Assembly: GCA_900540735.1 (NCBI GenBank)
Contig: UQHB01000035.1
Location: 1 to 29,478, forward strand
Direction of reading: 5' to 3'
Source: an uncultured Megasphaera sp.
GTDB lineage: Bacteria; Bacillota; Negativicutes; Veillonellales; Megasphaeraceae
Length of the DNA stretch: 29,478 nt
Position numbers and translations under genes: made by a program. A model generated the notes under the pieces. The model searched no databases and was not told the origin of the DNA. It was given only the letters and a program-made list of their open reading frames with translations. Below, one piece after another: positions 1-8,225 of the stretch (the stretch's first letter is position 1; each line of letters opens with the position of its first letter).

Positions 1-2
1 TC

Positions 3-3000
3 CAGCTCAACGCTGAAGCGCGTTACCATAATCACGAAGGCAGTGACGCAGAAAACAATACGTGGTCGAGCAACTGGTACATGCGTGCAGATTCTGGTAA
101 AGTAGGGAATGCAAAATTTGCCGTTTGGGGCAGCAAACGCGATATTCTGCCAGTATACTCTGAAGAACGGGCATATACGAATGATAGTAGTATTTTATTC
201 CCTAATTTTAGACCATCTTTGCGGTACTACGGTGATAGCAAATCCATTGGTGCATCAGGCGAAGTAGAAATCGACGATAACAATAAAATTTCTTTCCGCG
301 TTATGAACGAAAAAGAAGATATGCAGCGGCGTAATAAAAACGAAATCGGCGTTGCCGGGGAATTTGAACCAATGCAAATCTTTAAGCGGAATATGAATCG
401 TGATACTTACGCCTTATCGTATACAGGTCGTCAAGGCAAAGCAGATTGGAAACTCGATGTCAACTACGGCAAAATGAAAGAAAACGATACGACCTCAACG
501 ACCTATTATAGTAGTGGCCGTGATGAATACAGTGGCCGTAATACCTTAGCTGCTGTGGATTGGCTCGAACATAAACAGTTCGATGTCAATGCAACCTTGA
601 ATGTAGCTGCTAACGACCAGCATTTCCTTACGTATGGTATTGGCTATACAGAAGAACGGGCTGAAGGTACACGCTTAAAAAATGCTCCTAAAAACTGGGG
701 AACTTATGGCAAAAAAATTAATCCTTGGGCGTTTGACCAGTCCTTAGGCGTTACAAATGGTGAAGATAATCCCGATTCCTTAGTCCACAATTATTTGTTT
801 AAAACATCAGAAGATGGGACAAACTTAATTTGGAATAAGAACTACGAATATTATGGAACCGATTCTCTTCCTTCTTTTACCTATGAAGAAATGAAAGATT
901 TTAATGCCAATAGTGCAACGCAGGAACAGTTGGATAATATAAAGAAATTTGGGGAGCAGTTAATGAAGGAAAACCCTGATTTAATTCCTGCAAAAGAACC
1001 AACCGAAACAGATGAACAATATCAACCAAACCTTGAACTTTTTAAAGCTCAAATTGTACAGCAATATTACGGCCTCCGTGAAGGCTATGATTATAAAGAC
1101 GTAAAATGGAACGGCAAATACTTCAAAGAAGAATTTGACAACAGACAAAATGCTGTCAGTGGTGGTGAAGCTAAATTACAGTGCCGTCATGTCTTCGTCC
1201 AAGATACGTGGCAAATCAACGACAACACTATCTTAACGCCAATTATCCGCCTCGATAACAGCGACCTCTTCGGCAGTGAAGTAACGGCAAACTTAGGGGT
1301 AACACATAATCTCAATGGTAACCCCAACCGGCGTTTAAAAGTAAATATCGGTACAGGCTACACTGAACCAGGCATGGGAGAACTTTACTATAACTGGGAA
1401 ATGTACGGCGGTACAGGTGATGATTAGTTAGGTTGGTACTGGATTGGCAACCCTGATTTGAAGCCTGAAACATCCCTTAATTTTGATGTATCTATTGAAG
1501 GGGAAAGCAACAACAACCGGACGTATACGAAGCTCTCTGTATTCCATAATGAAATCAAAAACTATATGACCTCCTATTTCACGGGTCAGTTCATTGACTT
1601 CAACTTTAACGGACAGAGTTATACGATGACACCGGACCGTATTTATAGTTTCCGCAACTTAGGTAAGGCTAAGATTACGGGAATCGAAGCGGAAGTTCAG
1701 CATAAGTTTGACGACCACTGGTCAGCTAAATTAGGCTATACGTGGCTTCACGCTATTAATGATAGCGATAGCGACATGCCTCATCGCCTGCTCGATAGAC
1801 CAACTCATAAATTTGACGTATCAAAAGAGCGATGCTACGTATAATGAAAAATCCTTTGGTATTTGGAATATCCTCTTAGAAAAAGATTTGAGTAAAGACT
1901 TCACGGTCTACGCCGGTATCGACAACGTCTTTAATCATCAAGACGATGACCGGGCTTACCAAGAATGGTTATATCGGTTTGGCATCAATATGAAACTCAG
2001 TGATTTGGGAGAATCCCTCTTTGGCGATAATAAACCAGTCTTTAAGAAAGATAAAGACGGCAATCCCATCATTACCAATGTCTATGGCGCATCGTGGTTC
2101 CTCAGTCGTCCGTCCGATAATGCCCAAAAAGCTGGTACTGTCGATGTCTATGGCGATTACCGGTTGCGTAGCAACATGTTCAAAGGCAAAAATAAAGTGG
2201 ATATGCGTGAAACGAAGCTTACGCAAGCTGATGATGGCGCGGCGAAGAACTACGCCGATAAATCTGGCCATGGCTTAGAACAACGGCTCCGCCTTGGCGT
2301 GAACTACCAGATTGCCGATGATTTGAATTTAGATGTCGTCGGTTCTACATCTCGTCATGATACGTCCTATAACGTGGCCGATAAACGTGGTCTCCATGAC
2401 GTATACCTCGAAAAAGCAGAACTCAATAAGAATGCTAATCAGTGGGACTGGACTGTCGGTCGTATTCATGAACCTATGGGTGTGACGAGCTATTGGTTTG
2501 GTAAAGAATATGATGGTGCTCGCGTCATGTACACAAATGATAAGACCCAGGTCGTCGTTGGTTATGGCGATTTCAGCCAGACTACGGGCGTTTCCGATAG
2601 CGCATATAGCCATAAAGAACACATGACCATTTACCGTGGCCCGACGTTGGATGAATTATTAGGTCTTATAACGGCTAACAATAATGCGAATAATACCCCG
2701 GGAAGACCCTATGGCAATGTCAGCTATGATGCCAATGCACAAGCTGATTACGTGGAAAAATTCAATCATGCTGGAGAAAATGAAACAGATCCAGTGAAAA
2801 AAGCAGAAGCTAAATTAGCTGTCATCAAGGAAGTTTTGGGTATTTTAGATAAGGTAGAAGCAACTGTAACAGCCGATGATTCTACTGGCTTTAATCATTG
2901 GCGTAATCTGTTGACAAAAGGCAGCACTGCATATCCGAATCTGTATGCCGCAGATATTACGGTTGTCTTAAATGATGGCTCTACCTTAAACTTAGCCGAT

Positions 3001-3876
3001 GGGAAACGAACTTATACAGATGGTACGACGTCTACGTTACAGAGTGGTGAACCGTTAAAAGAATTTGTGACGACTCAGATGGATTTGGGACGGAACATTA
3101 CCAATGTCGCTAAGTATGGTAGTGTAGAAGGTCTCTTGGATTCCAGCAATATTAAGACTATGATGAGCGACATCTTAGGCTTAGTCAATGATAAAGATGG
3201 TTATGGCATTACAGGGTATTTAGACCATAATGGGAATGCTATTACGAAAGAAGAAGCTGTTAATCAGATGTTCGTCTCCTTTGTCGGCGACGAATCGGTA
3301 TATGGTATCACAGGTAATACATTTGGCGGTTCTAATGCTAAATACAACGGCGTATCTAAATTGTTGAATTCCTTGGCAAAATCCAGTTACAAACCTGTTG
3401 GTGGCACTCCTATTCCTTTGCCGGGTGCTCCTATTACCTTTGCTGAAACTGGTGGATACCTCCTCAAACAAGATAAGATTCCCACTATGGATAGAGCGGC
3501 CTTCATCAAAGTCCGCCATCAAATCGGCGATAATATCGGCCTCGAAGCGTGGAAGCTCAATTCCTTCGGTGAAGGCGCGCACATCAGCCGTAATGATGTG
3601 GGTATCAATGAAGACATGCGTATTGCCGATACGAACGCTCCGGGTAGCTGGAATGCGTACTTCGATTATAAAGCCTTAGACCATGGCTCCTTCCTCGGTG
3701 GCACAGGCGCAGACTTGCCGGACCGTTACCTCGACGGTATCCGTAGCTTCACCGCTGGCTTTGGCTACGTCCCGGCTCGTAACCTCCTAGAAGCAAGCTA
3801 TACCTTCGATGCACATAGCACACAAAAACGGGATACCGCTTGTCGTCCAAGCATGTGTCATACTACAACTTCATAA
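3..3876 (+). pseudogene. TonB-dependent receptor fused to a porin-like beta-barrel, broken and 5'-partial
   Basis: The reading frame is already open at base 3, so the signal peptide and plug domain lie outside the window. The first part has the alternating aromatic strands of a TonB receptor barrel, including GTGYTEPGMGELYYNWE and the marker NPDLKPETSLNFDVS. An in-frame TAG at 1425-1427 interrupts it, with the same frame resuming at once. Near 1815-1830 the frame changes from RPTHKFDV to a +1 frame beginning around YQKSDATYNEKSFGIWN, and one or two strands seem to be missing. The receptor barrel ends near YRFGINMKL, where a TonB receptor would normally stop. The frame instead runs on for about 620 residues that resemble a porin: VYGDYRLRSNMF, then WTVGRIHEPMGVTSYWFGKE, then LDGIRSFTAGFGYVPARN. 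A last frameshift near 3836-3840 replaces a likely C-terminal strand (LSSKHVSYYNFIR in the other frame). Identification as a TonB receptor is firm; substrate unknown; inactivation is likely. Confidence 0.85.
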
Positions 3877-3950
3877 GGTTATCAACGCTGCGAGGTTGCC
3901 AAACGTTTACTCCCTTCTGTTTTGGCAGCCCCACAACGTAGATATACAAA

Positions 3951-3990
3951 ACGAGCCTTACCAGTCGGTGCTGGCAAGGCTCGTCTCTTA
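3951..3990 (+). terminator. Hairpin after the receptor pseudogene
   Basis: ACGAGCCTT (3951-3959) pairs with AAGGCTCGT (3976-3984), with an inner CCA/TGG pairing and a short loop. The plus-strand tail (CTCTTA) is poor in T, while the minus strand reads into TTTT, so it may act weakly in either direction. Confidence 0.55.
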
Positions 3991-4004
3991 TGTAAAAAAT
4001 ATGT

Positions 4005-4033
4005 TTGCTTTTTACATCTAGTTACAGTATACT
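4005..4033 (+). promoter_or_regulatory. Promoter of the toxin mRNA
   Basis: TTGCTT (4005-4010) and TATACT (4028-4033) are separated by 17 bases. Transcription would start near 4040, just before a 5' stem-loop, leaving about 68 nt of leader before the toxin start. Confidence 0.65.
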
Positions 4034-4042
4034 ATTAGACAT

Positions 4043-4099
4043 GGTGAGTTTTCTCACCCGGGATAGTCCGGTGTGTCGGTTTTCCTCCCTGTAGGGAGG
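4043..4099 (+). promoter_or_regulatory. Structured toxin leader: 5' stem-loop and SD-masking hairpin
   Basis: Two hairpins are visible. GGTGAG (4043-4048) pairs with CTCACC (4053-4058) around a TTTT loop at the predicted 5' end. CCTCCC (4084-4089) pairs perfectly with GGGAGG (4094-4099), which is the toxin ribosome binding site. In the Enterococcus par system the toxin RNA likewise has a stabilising 5' helix and a helix that limits translation; the same roles are inferred here. Confidence 0.6.
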
Positions 4100-4107
4100 T
4101 GATTGGT

Positions 4108-4194
4108 ATGGAAATGAGCGTATTCCAGACACTGTCATTGATGATAGCGTTTGCTACCTTAGTCGTACTAATCATTTCGGTATGCAAGAAGTAA
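4108..4194 (+). CDS. Fst/Hol-Tox-like type I toxin, 28 aa
   Basis: A 28-residue peptide beginning MEMSVFQTLSLMIAF, with one hydrophobic helix (roughly residues 9-25) and a charged CKK tail. The MSVFQTLSLMIAFATL pattern matches the small membrane peptides known as putative holin-like toxins (Hol_Tox), relatives of the type I toxins of Firmicutes. They sit in the inner membrane and depolarise or disturb it when over-made. GGGAGG lies 8 bases before ATG and is folded into a hairpin, as expected of a toxin whose translation is restrained. An antisense RNA gene converges from the right and ends on a hairpin shared with the toxin transcript. ATG 4114 (MSVF) is an alternative start, but spacing favours 4108. 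The family call is from motif recognition; toxicity is inferred. Confidence 0.7.
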   Translation: MEMSVFQTLSLMIAFATLVVLIISVCKK

Positions 4195-4222
4195 TGTAAG
4201 AACATAAACTTTTTCACACACG

Positions 4223-4244
4223 AAAAAAACCGCGTGTGACGCGG
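4223..4244 (-). terminator. Shared terminator hairpin of the toxin-antitoxin locus
   Basis: CCGCGT (4230-4235) pairs with ACGCGG (4239-4244) around GTG. On the minus strand it is followed by seven T residues (4229-4223), a strong intrinsic terminator for the antisense RNA. On the plus strand the tail is CCTTCTTC, weaker. An overlapping alternative stem (4214-4222 with 4231-4239) also exists. Confidence 0.65.
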
Positions 4245-4304
4245 CCTTCTTCACTCAAACATTCAAAGAGGAGAGTCGGCTTCGCCCACCGGACTGTTCC
4301 TTTA
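4223..4304 (-). ncRNA. Antisense antitoxin RNA, about 80 nt
   Basis: Predicted from a consensus minus-strand promoter ending at 4311 and an intrinsic terminator at 4223-4244. The RNA converges with the toxin mRNA and overlaps its 3' end. A second patch of complementarity exists: plus-strand GTCGGTTTTCC (4075-4085) and GTCGGCTTCGCC (4275-4286) are imperfect direct repeats, so the antisense copy of the second can pair with the first in the toxin leader, close to the ribosome binding site. AGTCCGGTG (4065-4073) recurs inverted at 4287-4295, so both RNAs carry the same CCGG-containing sequence, which could kiss. This is the par layout of RNA I and RNA II. Confidence 0.6.
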
Positions 4305-4310
4305 CTTAAC

Positions 4311-4339
4311 ATTATACGATAGACTTGCTCTTTTTGCAA
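4311..4339 (-). promoter_or_regulatory. Promoter of the antisense RNA
   Basis: Read on the minus strand: TTGCAA (4339-4334), 17 bases, TATAAT (4316-4311). The -10 is perfect, and stronger than the toxin promoter, as expected for an antitoxin RNA that must be in excess. Confidence 0.7.
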
Positions 4340-4359
4340 GCCTTACCCTCAATGACGAG

Positions 4360-4387
4360 GCGTTCACGTCACAGTGGACGCTTTTTT
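4360..4387 (+). terminator. Intrinsic terminator before the iron-sulfur gene promoter
   Basis: GCGTTCAC (4360-4367) pairs with GTGGACGC (4374-4381) with one G-T pair, loop GTCACA, then six T. It lies just before the promoter at 4390 and insulates that operon from toxin read-through. Confidence 0.65.
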
Positions 4388-4389
4388 CT

Positions 4390-4418
4390 TTGGCAAAACG
4401 CCGTTCCTATGCTATAAT
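4390..4418 (+). promoter_or_regulatory. Promoter of the fumarate-reductase-like operon
   Basis: TTGGCA (4390-4395), 17 bases, TATAAT (4413-4418). Start near 4425, giving a short leader with AAAGGAGG before ATG 4450. Confidence 0.7.
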
Positions 4419-4449
4419 ATATAAATTCGTTACAAAGGAGGCTCTTTTC

Positions 4450-5130
4450 ATGAATCGTGAACGACCTATGGTTACGGTGTATTTACTTGGTAAAAAATGT
4501 ACTGTCCCAGCAGACCTGACGATTATGCAAGCAATGGAATACGCAGGCTTTCGGCTCGTCCGCGGCTGTGGCTGCCGCAGTGGTTTTTGCGGTGCTTGCG
4601 CTGTTTGGTATCGCATTGGTACGACTGGCAAGATGCAGACGGCCTTAGCTTGTCAAATGAAAGTAGAAGCAGACATGCGCGTTGGCAGGATCGAGTCCTT
4701 TCCCGTAGAAAAGAAGAGCTACGACATCAACCGCTTGCCTGCTAGCGAAAACGTAGTCGGCGATATTTACCCGGAAATTTTCGACTGTATCCATTGCAAT
4801 GCGTGCACGAAGAGCTGTCCTCAACATTTACCGGTTTTAAAATATATTATACAAGCCCAGAAGGGCGATTTTGCAGGCTGTGCGAAGACTTCCTTTGGCT
4901 GTGTCAGTTGCCATCTCTGTTCGTCGCGCTGTCCTGTGGGCATTAGTCACAGCGAAGTATCGATTTTAGCACGCCGTGTCATTGCAGCTCAGGCCGTAGC
5001 GGCCTATCATGACCTTGCCGACCGCGTGACTGCTGTTCACCAAGGCGCATATGATGCGGCTATGGCGACGCTCATGTCTATGGACAATGAAGATTTGCAC
5101 AAACGCTACGATGCACGGGATATTGAGTAG
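4450..5130 (+). CDS. Fumarate reductase/succinate dehydrogenase-type iron-sulfur subunit
   Basis: 226 residues. An N-terminal [2Fe-2S] ferredoxin-like domain carries Cys40/42, Cys47, Cys50 and Cys68 (RGCGCRSGFCGAC ... ACQ). Two 4Fe-4S motifs follow: CIHCNACTKSCP (Cys113, 116, 119, 123) and CVSCHLCSSRCP (Cys151, 154, 157, 161). The subunit would pass electrons between a donor and the flavoprotein encoded next. ATG 4450 is chosen because AAAGGAGG precedes it and the promoter overlaps the upstream in-frame extension, which therefore cannot be translated from this transcript. It lacks the C-terminal CCG domains of heterodisulfide-reductase-like TfrB, and no cytochrome b or membrane anchor gene follows. 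The stop codon TAG is nine bases from the next start. Subunit type is confident; physiological substrate is not. Confidence 0.85.
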   Translation: MNRERPMVTVYLLGKKCTVPADLTIMQAMEYAGFRLVRGCGCRSGFCGACAVWYRIGTTGKMQTALACQMKVEADMRVGRIESFPVEKKSYDINRLPASENVVGDIYPEIFDCIHCNACTKSCPQHLPVLKYIIQAQKGDFAGCAKTSFGCVSCHLCSSRCPVGISHSEVSILARRVIAAQAVAAYHDLADRVTAVHQGAYDAAMATLMSMDNEDLHKRYDARDIE

Positions 5131-5139
5131 GAGGAAGCT

Positions 5140-6738
5140 ATGGAATATACAACCGAAATAGCGCAATCGATGGCGCGTGTAGAAGCGACACGCGAAGCGA
5201 GACTTACGCAGGATATTCCTCGCTTTACAGCCGAAGAAAAGCATCTTATTTTACGGCATTACCATCCTGATTATAAGACAGAAAATTTCATGACTTTGAC
5301 CATTGGCCCCAATGCTGGTGACAAAGTGCCCAAAGAATTGGGGGCTATGCTCCAAGGGAAGAGCCGTATTTTAGATAAACATATCGATTTAGAACATCCG
5401 AAGTATGATGTCGATGTCCTCATCATCGGCGGTGGCGGTGCCGGAGCTGCTGCAGCTATTGAAGCGAAACACTACGGCGCCTCTGTCCTCATGGCGACGA
5501 AACTGCGCCTGGGCGATTCCAATACAGGTATGGCCGAAGGGGGCATGCAGGCTGCTGATGGAGCTAATGATTCACCGGTTATTCATTACCTCGATGCCAT
5601 TGGCGGCGGCCATTACAAAAACGACCCGGCTTTACTGAAAGAATTAGTTATGGCTGGGCCCGAAGCCTTGCAATGGCTCTCAGAGCTGGGCGTTCTCTTT
5701 GACCGTGATGATACAGGTGACATGATTCGCAACCACGGTGGCGGTACGTCGCGGAAACGGATGCATGCGTGCCAAGACCATACGGGCGCAGAAATCATGC
5801 GTGTCCTCAAAGACGAAGTAGAAAATCTCGGCATCGATGTTTTGCCGTACTCGCCAGCTGTAGAATTGCTCTTAGATGAACGCGGCCATATTGGCGGTGC
5901 TGTGCTCTATGATTTCGATACGCACGAATATTTCGCCGTACGCGCACGGAGTGTCATTTTGGCTACAGGCGGTGCTGGGCGGCTCCATTACCAAGGATTC
6001 CCGACGTCCAATCATTACGGCTCCACAGCAGACGGTTTAGTCTTAGCCTATCGCGTAGGCGTGTCCCTTATTTACGCCGATGCCATTCAGTATCATCCGA
6101 CTGGCGCGGCCTATCCGCCTCAGATTTACGGTGCCCTCGTGACGGAAAAAGTCCGCTCCCTTGGGGCAATGCTCGTCAATCGCGACGGCGAAGCCTTCCT
6201 CAATCCCTTAGAAACGCGTGATGCCGTCGCCGCCGCTATTATTCGCGAATGCAATGCAAAACACCACGGTGTGCCTGCCCAAGGGAAACAAGCCCTTTGG
6301 CTCGATACGCCTATGGTCGATATGCTCCACGGCAAAGGAACTGTAGAAAAGCAGCTACCCGGCATGCTCCATTTGTACCAGAAATTTGGCATTGATATTC
6401 GCAAGGAACCGATTTTGATTTACCCGACCCTCCATTACCAAAACGGCGGCATTTGCATTAACATGCATAGTGCGACGAAAGTCTCCGGTCTCTATGCAGC
6501 TGGCGAAGACGTAGGCGGCATTCACGGGACGAACCGTCTCATGGGCAATAGTCTCCTCGATATTATCGTTTTTGGTCGTATTGCCGGGACCGAAGCAGCT
6601 CGCTACAGCCAGCATGCCAGTGTTGGGTCGTTGACCCTCGACCATGTCCATCGCTTTGAAGCAGCGCGCATGATTAAACGGTTTGCTCACACCGATTTAT
6701 CACCGAAGTTACTGCCAGATTATCGTCATAGAGACTAA
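5140..6738 (+). CDS. Fumarate reductase/succinate dehydrogenase-type flavoprotein subunit
   Basis: 532 residues. The FAD-binding Rossmann motif is IIGGGGAGAAAA (about 95-106), after an unusual N-terminal extension of some 85 residues. Downstream come the family signatures HGGGTSRKRMHACQDHTG, the active-site region QYHPTG, LHYQNGGI and the FAD-contacting GEDVGGIHGTNRLMGNSLL. These are the hallmarks of the SdhA/FrdA/TfrA family, which reduces fumarate or oxidises succinate. The gene is nine bases after the iron-sulfur gene, with AGGAGG overlapping its stop, so the two form a heterodimer. With no membrane subunit nearby, a soluble enzyme or an anchor encoded elsewhere is possible. Related unsaturated-acid reductases share the fold, so the substrate remains open. 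Confidence 0.85.
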   Translation: MEYTTEIAQSMARVEATREARLTQDIPRFTAEEKHLILRHYHPDYKTENFMTLTIGPNAGDKVPKELGAMLQGKSRILDKHIDLEHPKYDVDVLIIGGGGAGAAAAIEAKHYGASVLMATKLRLGDSNTGMAEGGMQAADGANDSPVIHYLDAIGGGHYKNDPALLKELVMAGPEALQWLSELGVLFDRDDTGDMIRNHGGGTSRKRMHACQDHTGAEIMRVLKDEVENLGIDVLPYSPAVELLLDERGHIGGAVLYDFDTHEYFAVRARSVILATGGAGRLHYQGFPTSNHYGSTADGLVLAYRVGVSLIYADAIQYHPTGAAYPPQIYGALVTEKVRSLGAMLVNRDGEAFLNPLETRDAVAAAIIRECNAKHHGVPAQGKQALWLDTPMVDMLHGKGTVEKQLPGMLHLYQKFGIDIRKEPILIYPTLHYQNGGICINMHSATKVSGLYAAGEDVGGIHGTNRLMGNSLLDIIVFGRIAGTEAARYSQHASVGSLTLDHVHRFEAARMIKRFAHTDLSPKLLPDYRHRD

Positions 6739-6800
6739 AAGGAAAAATGTCTATTTTCCATATATACTTAATTATTATAATGGAGTTGATTTATAATTTA

Positions 6801-6829
6801 TTGACAAATACGAGTAAGAGGTATACACT
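6801..6829 (+). promoter_or_regulatory. Promoter of the ATP-grasp operon
   Basis: TTGACA (6801-6806), 17 bases, TACACT (6824-6829). The -35 is perfect. Transcription would start near 6836, upstream of the hairpin at 6855-6890, so that hairpin would lie in the leader of this operon. Confidence 0.6.
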
Positions 6830-6854
6830 TTTACTTGTAATTAAATATGAAACA

Positions 6855-6890
6855 AAGACGTTCTATAGAATACTATAGGACGTCTTTTTG
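6855..6890 (+). terminator. Strong hairpin with T-tract in the operon leader; terminator or attenuator
   Basis: A 15-bp stem with one G-T pair (6855-6869 with 6874-6888), loop AATA, running into T residues to 6890. It could end the upstream fumarate-reductase transcript. Because a good promoter lies just before it, it could also attenuate the ATP-grasp operon whose first start is at 6912. Confidence 0.75.
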
Positions 6891-6911
6891 TTTTACAGAG
6901 GGGGAGAGGGA

Positions 6912-8225
6912 ATGGAAGAACTGATTTCATATGATGCAAAAATCAACGGCCTCTTGAAGCGATACGGCGTGAAATTTGGCATTTACAAGAACAACCAATT
7001 TCACGAGCAGCTGTTTCCGTTTGACTGCATTCCGCGCGTCATTAGCCATGATGATTTTGCCTACTTAGAAAAAGGCTTAAAACAGCGCGTCGATGCACTG
7101 AATGTATTCTTACGCGATATTTACGGGGAAAAGAAGATTATTCAAGATGGCGTAGTGCCCGAAGAGTTTGTCTATTCGTCGAAGGGGTATTTAGTCCAAT
7201 GCGAAGGGATTATGCCGCCTCAAGGGATTTATGCCCATATTGTCGGCATTGATTTGGTCCAGGCCAAAGACGGCACGTGGTATGTCCTCGAAGATAACCT
7301 GCGCGTGCCGAGCGGTGCGTCGTATCCTATGATTGCGCGGACGTTGTGCCGCAAAGCGAGTCCTATGACTTACGTCCATCATCACGTCGAAGATAACCGC
7401 AATTACGCTCAGCTCTTAAAGGAAACGATGGATTACGTCAATACTGGCGGCATTAACGCCGTCTTTACGCCAGGGCGCATGAATGCGGCCTACTTTGAAC
7501 ACGCGTACCTTGCAGAAAAAACGGGGGCTGTCCTCGTCGAATCGAACGATATTGAAGTCCATGAAGACTACTTGTATTTAAAGAATTTTGACGGGTCTCT
7601 CGAAAAAATTGGGGCCATTTACCGACGTATTTCAGACGAATACTTAGACCCTATGACGTTCCGCGAAGATTCGCTCATTGGTATTCCGCACTTAATGGAA
7701 ATTTACCATAAAGGCCACGTAGCCATTATCAATGCGCCAGGCAATGGCGTTGCTGATGACAAAGGGCTCTATTACTTCGTGCCGAAAATGATCGAATATT
7801 ATCTCCACGAAACGCCCATTCTTCACAATGCGCCGACGTACTTGCCCTACTACGATGACGATTATACGTATGTCATGGAACACTTCGACGACTTAGTTAT
7901 TAAGGACGTGTCCGAAGCTGGCGGTTATGGCGTTTTCTTTGGCAATACCTTATCACCAACAGAAAAAGCGGCCTTCTTAGATAAATTAGGTCATGAACGG
8001 CGCCGCTTCATTGCCCAAGAAGTCATCGATTTTAAAGATTTAGAAATTATGGACCACGGTGAAAAGGTCGAACGGAAAGCAGACTTGCGGGTCTTCGTCT
8101 TATCGGGCCAAAAAACGCAGGTCTGGAAGAGCGGACTTACGCGATTTTCGCGCAACCCCGATAGTTTTATTGTCAATTCGTCCCAAGGAGGAGGCTTTAA
8201 AGATACATGGATATTATCGCAGTAG
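6912..8225 (+). CDS. Circularly permuted ATP-grasp protein (amidoligase-like)
   Basis: 437 residues of the circularly permuted ATP-grasp family (formerly DUF404/DUF407). Recognisable parts are LEDNLRVPSGASYP (126-139), VIKDVSEAGGYGV (about 330-342), KADLRVFVLSG (about 390-400) and the C-terminal SSQGGGFKDTW. ATP-grasp enzymes form amide bonds through acyl-phosphates. Comparative genomics has proposed that this subgroup makes peptides or tags proteins, with alpha-E and transglutaminase partners, which are exactly the next two genes here. ATG 6912 is chosen because it follows GAGGGGGAGAGGG; the earlier in-frame ATG at 6888 lies in the leader hairpin. It overlaps the next gene by 19 bases. Family certain; substrate unknown. 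Confidence 0.85.
   Translation: MEELISYDAKINGLLKRYGVKFGIYKNNQFHEQLFPFDCIPRVISHDDFAYLEKGLKQRVDALNVFLRDIYGEKKIIQDGVVPEEFVYSSKGYLVQCEGIMPPQGIYAHIVGIDLVQAKDGTWYVLEDNLRVPSGASYPMIARTLCRKASPMTYVHHHVEDNRNYAQLLKETMDYVNTGGINAVFTPGRMNAAYFEHAYLAEKTGAVLVESNDIEVHEDYLYLKNFDGSLEKIGAIYRRISDEYLDPMTFREDSLIGIPHLMEIYHKGHVAIINAPGNGVADDKGLYYFVPKMIEYYLHETPILHNAPTYLPYYDDDYTYVMEHFDDLVIKDVSEAGGYGVFFGNTLSPTEKAAFLDKLGHERRRFIAQEVIDFKDLEIMDHGEKVERKADLRVFVLSGQKTQVWKSGLTRFSRNPDSFIVNSSQGGGFKDTWILSQ

Noticed and set aside
3809..4021. 70-residue plus-strand open frame after the receptor
   Set aside because: It reads an out-of-frame remnant of the receptor end and then the terminator and toxin promoter; no ribosome binding site.
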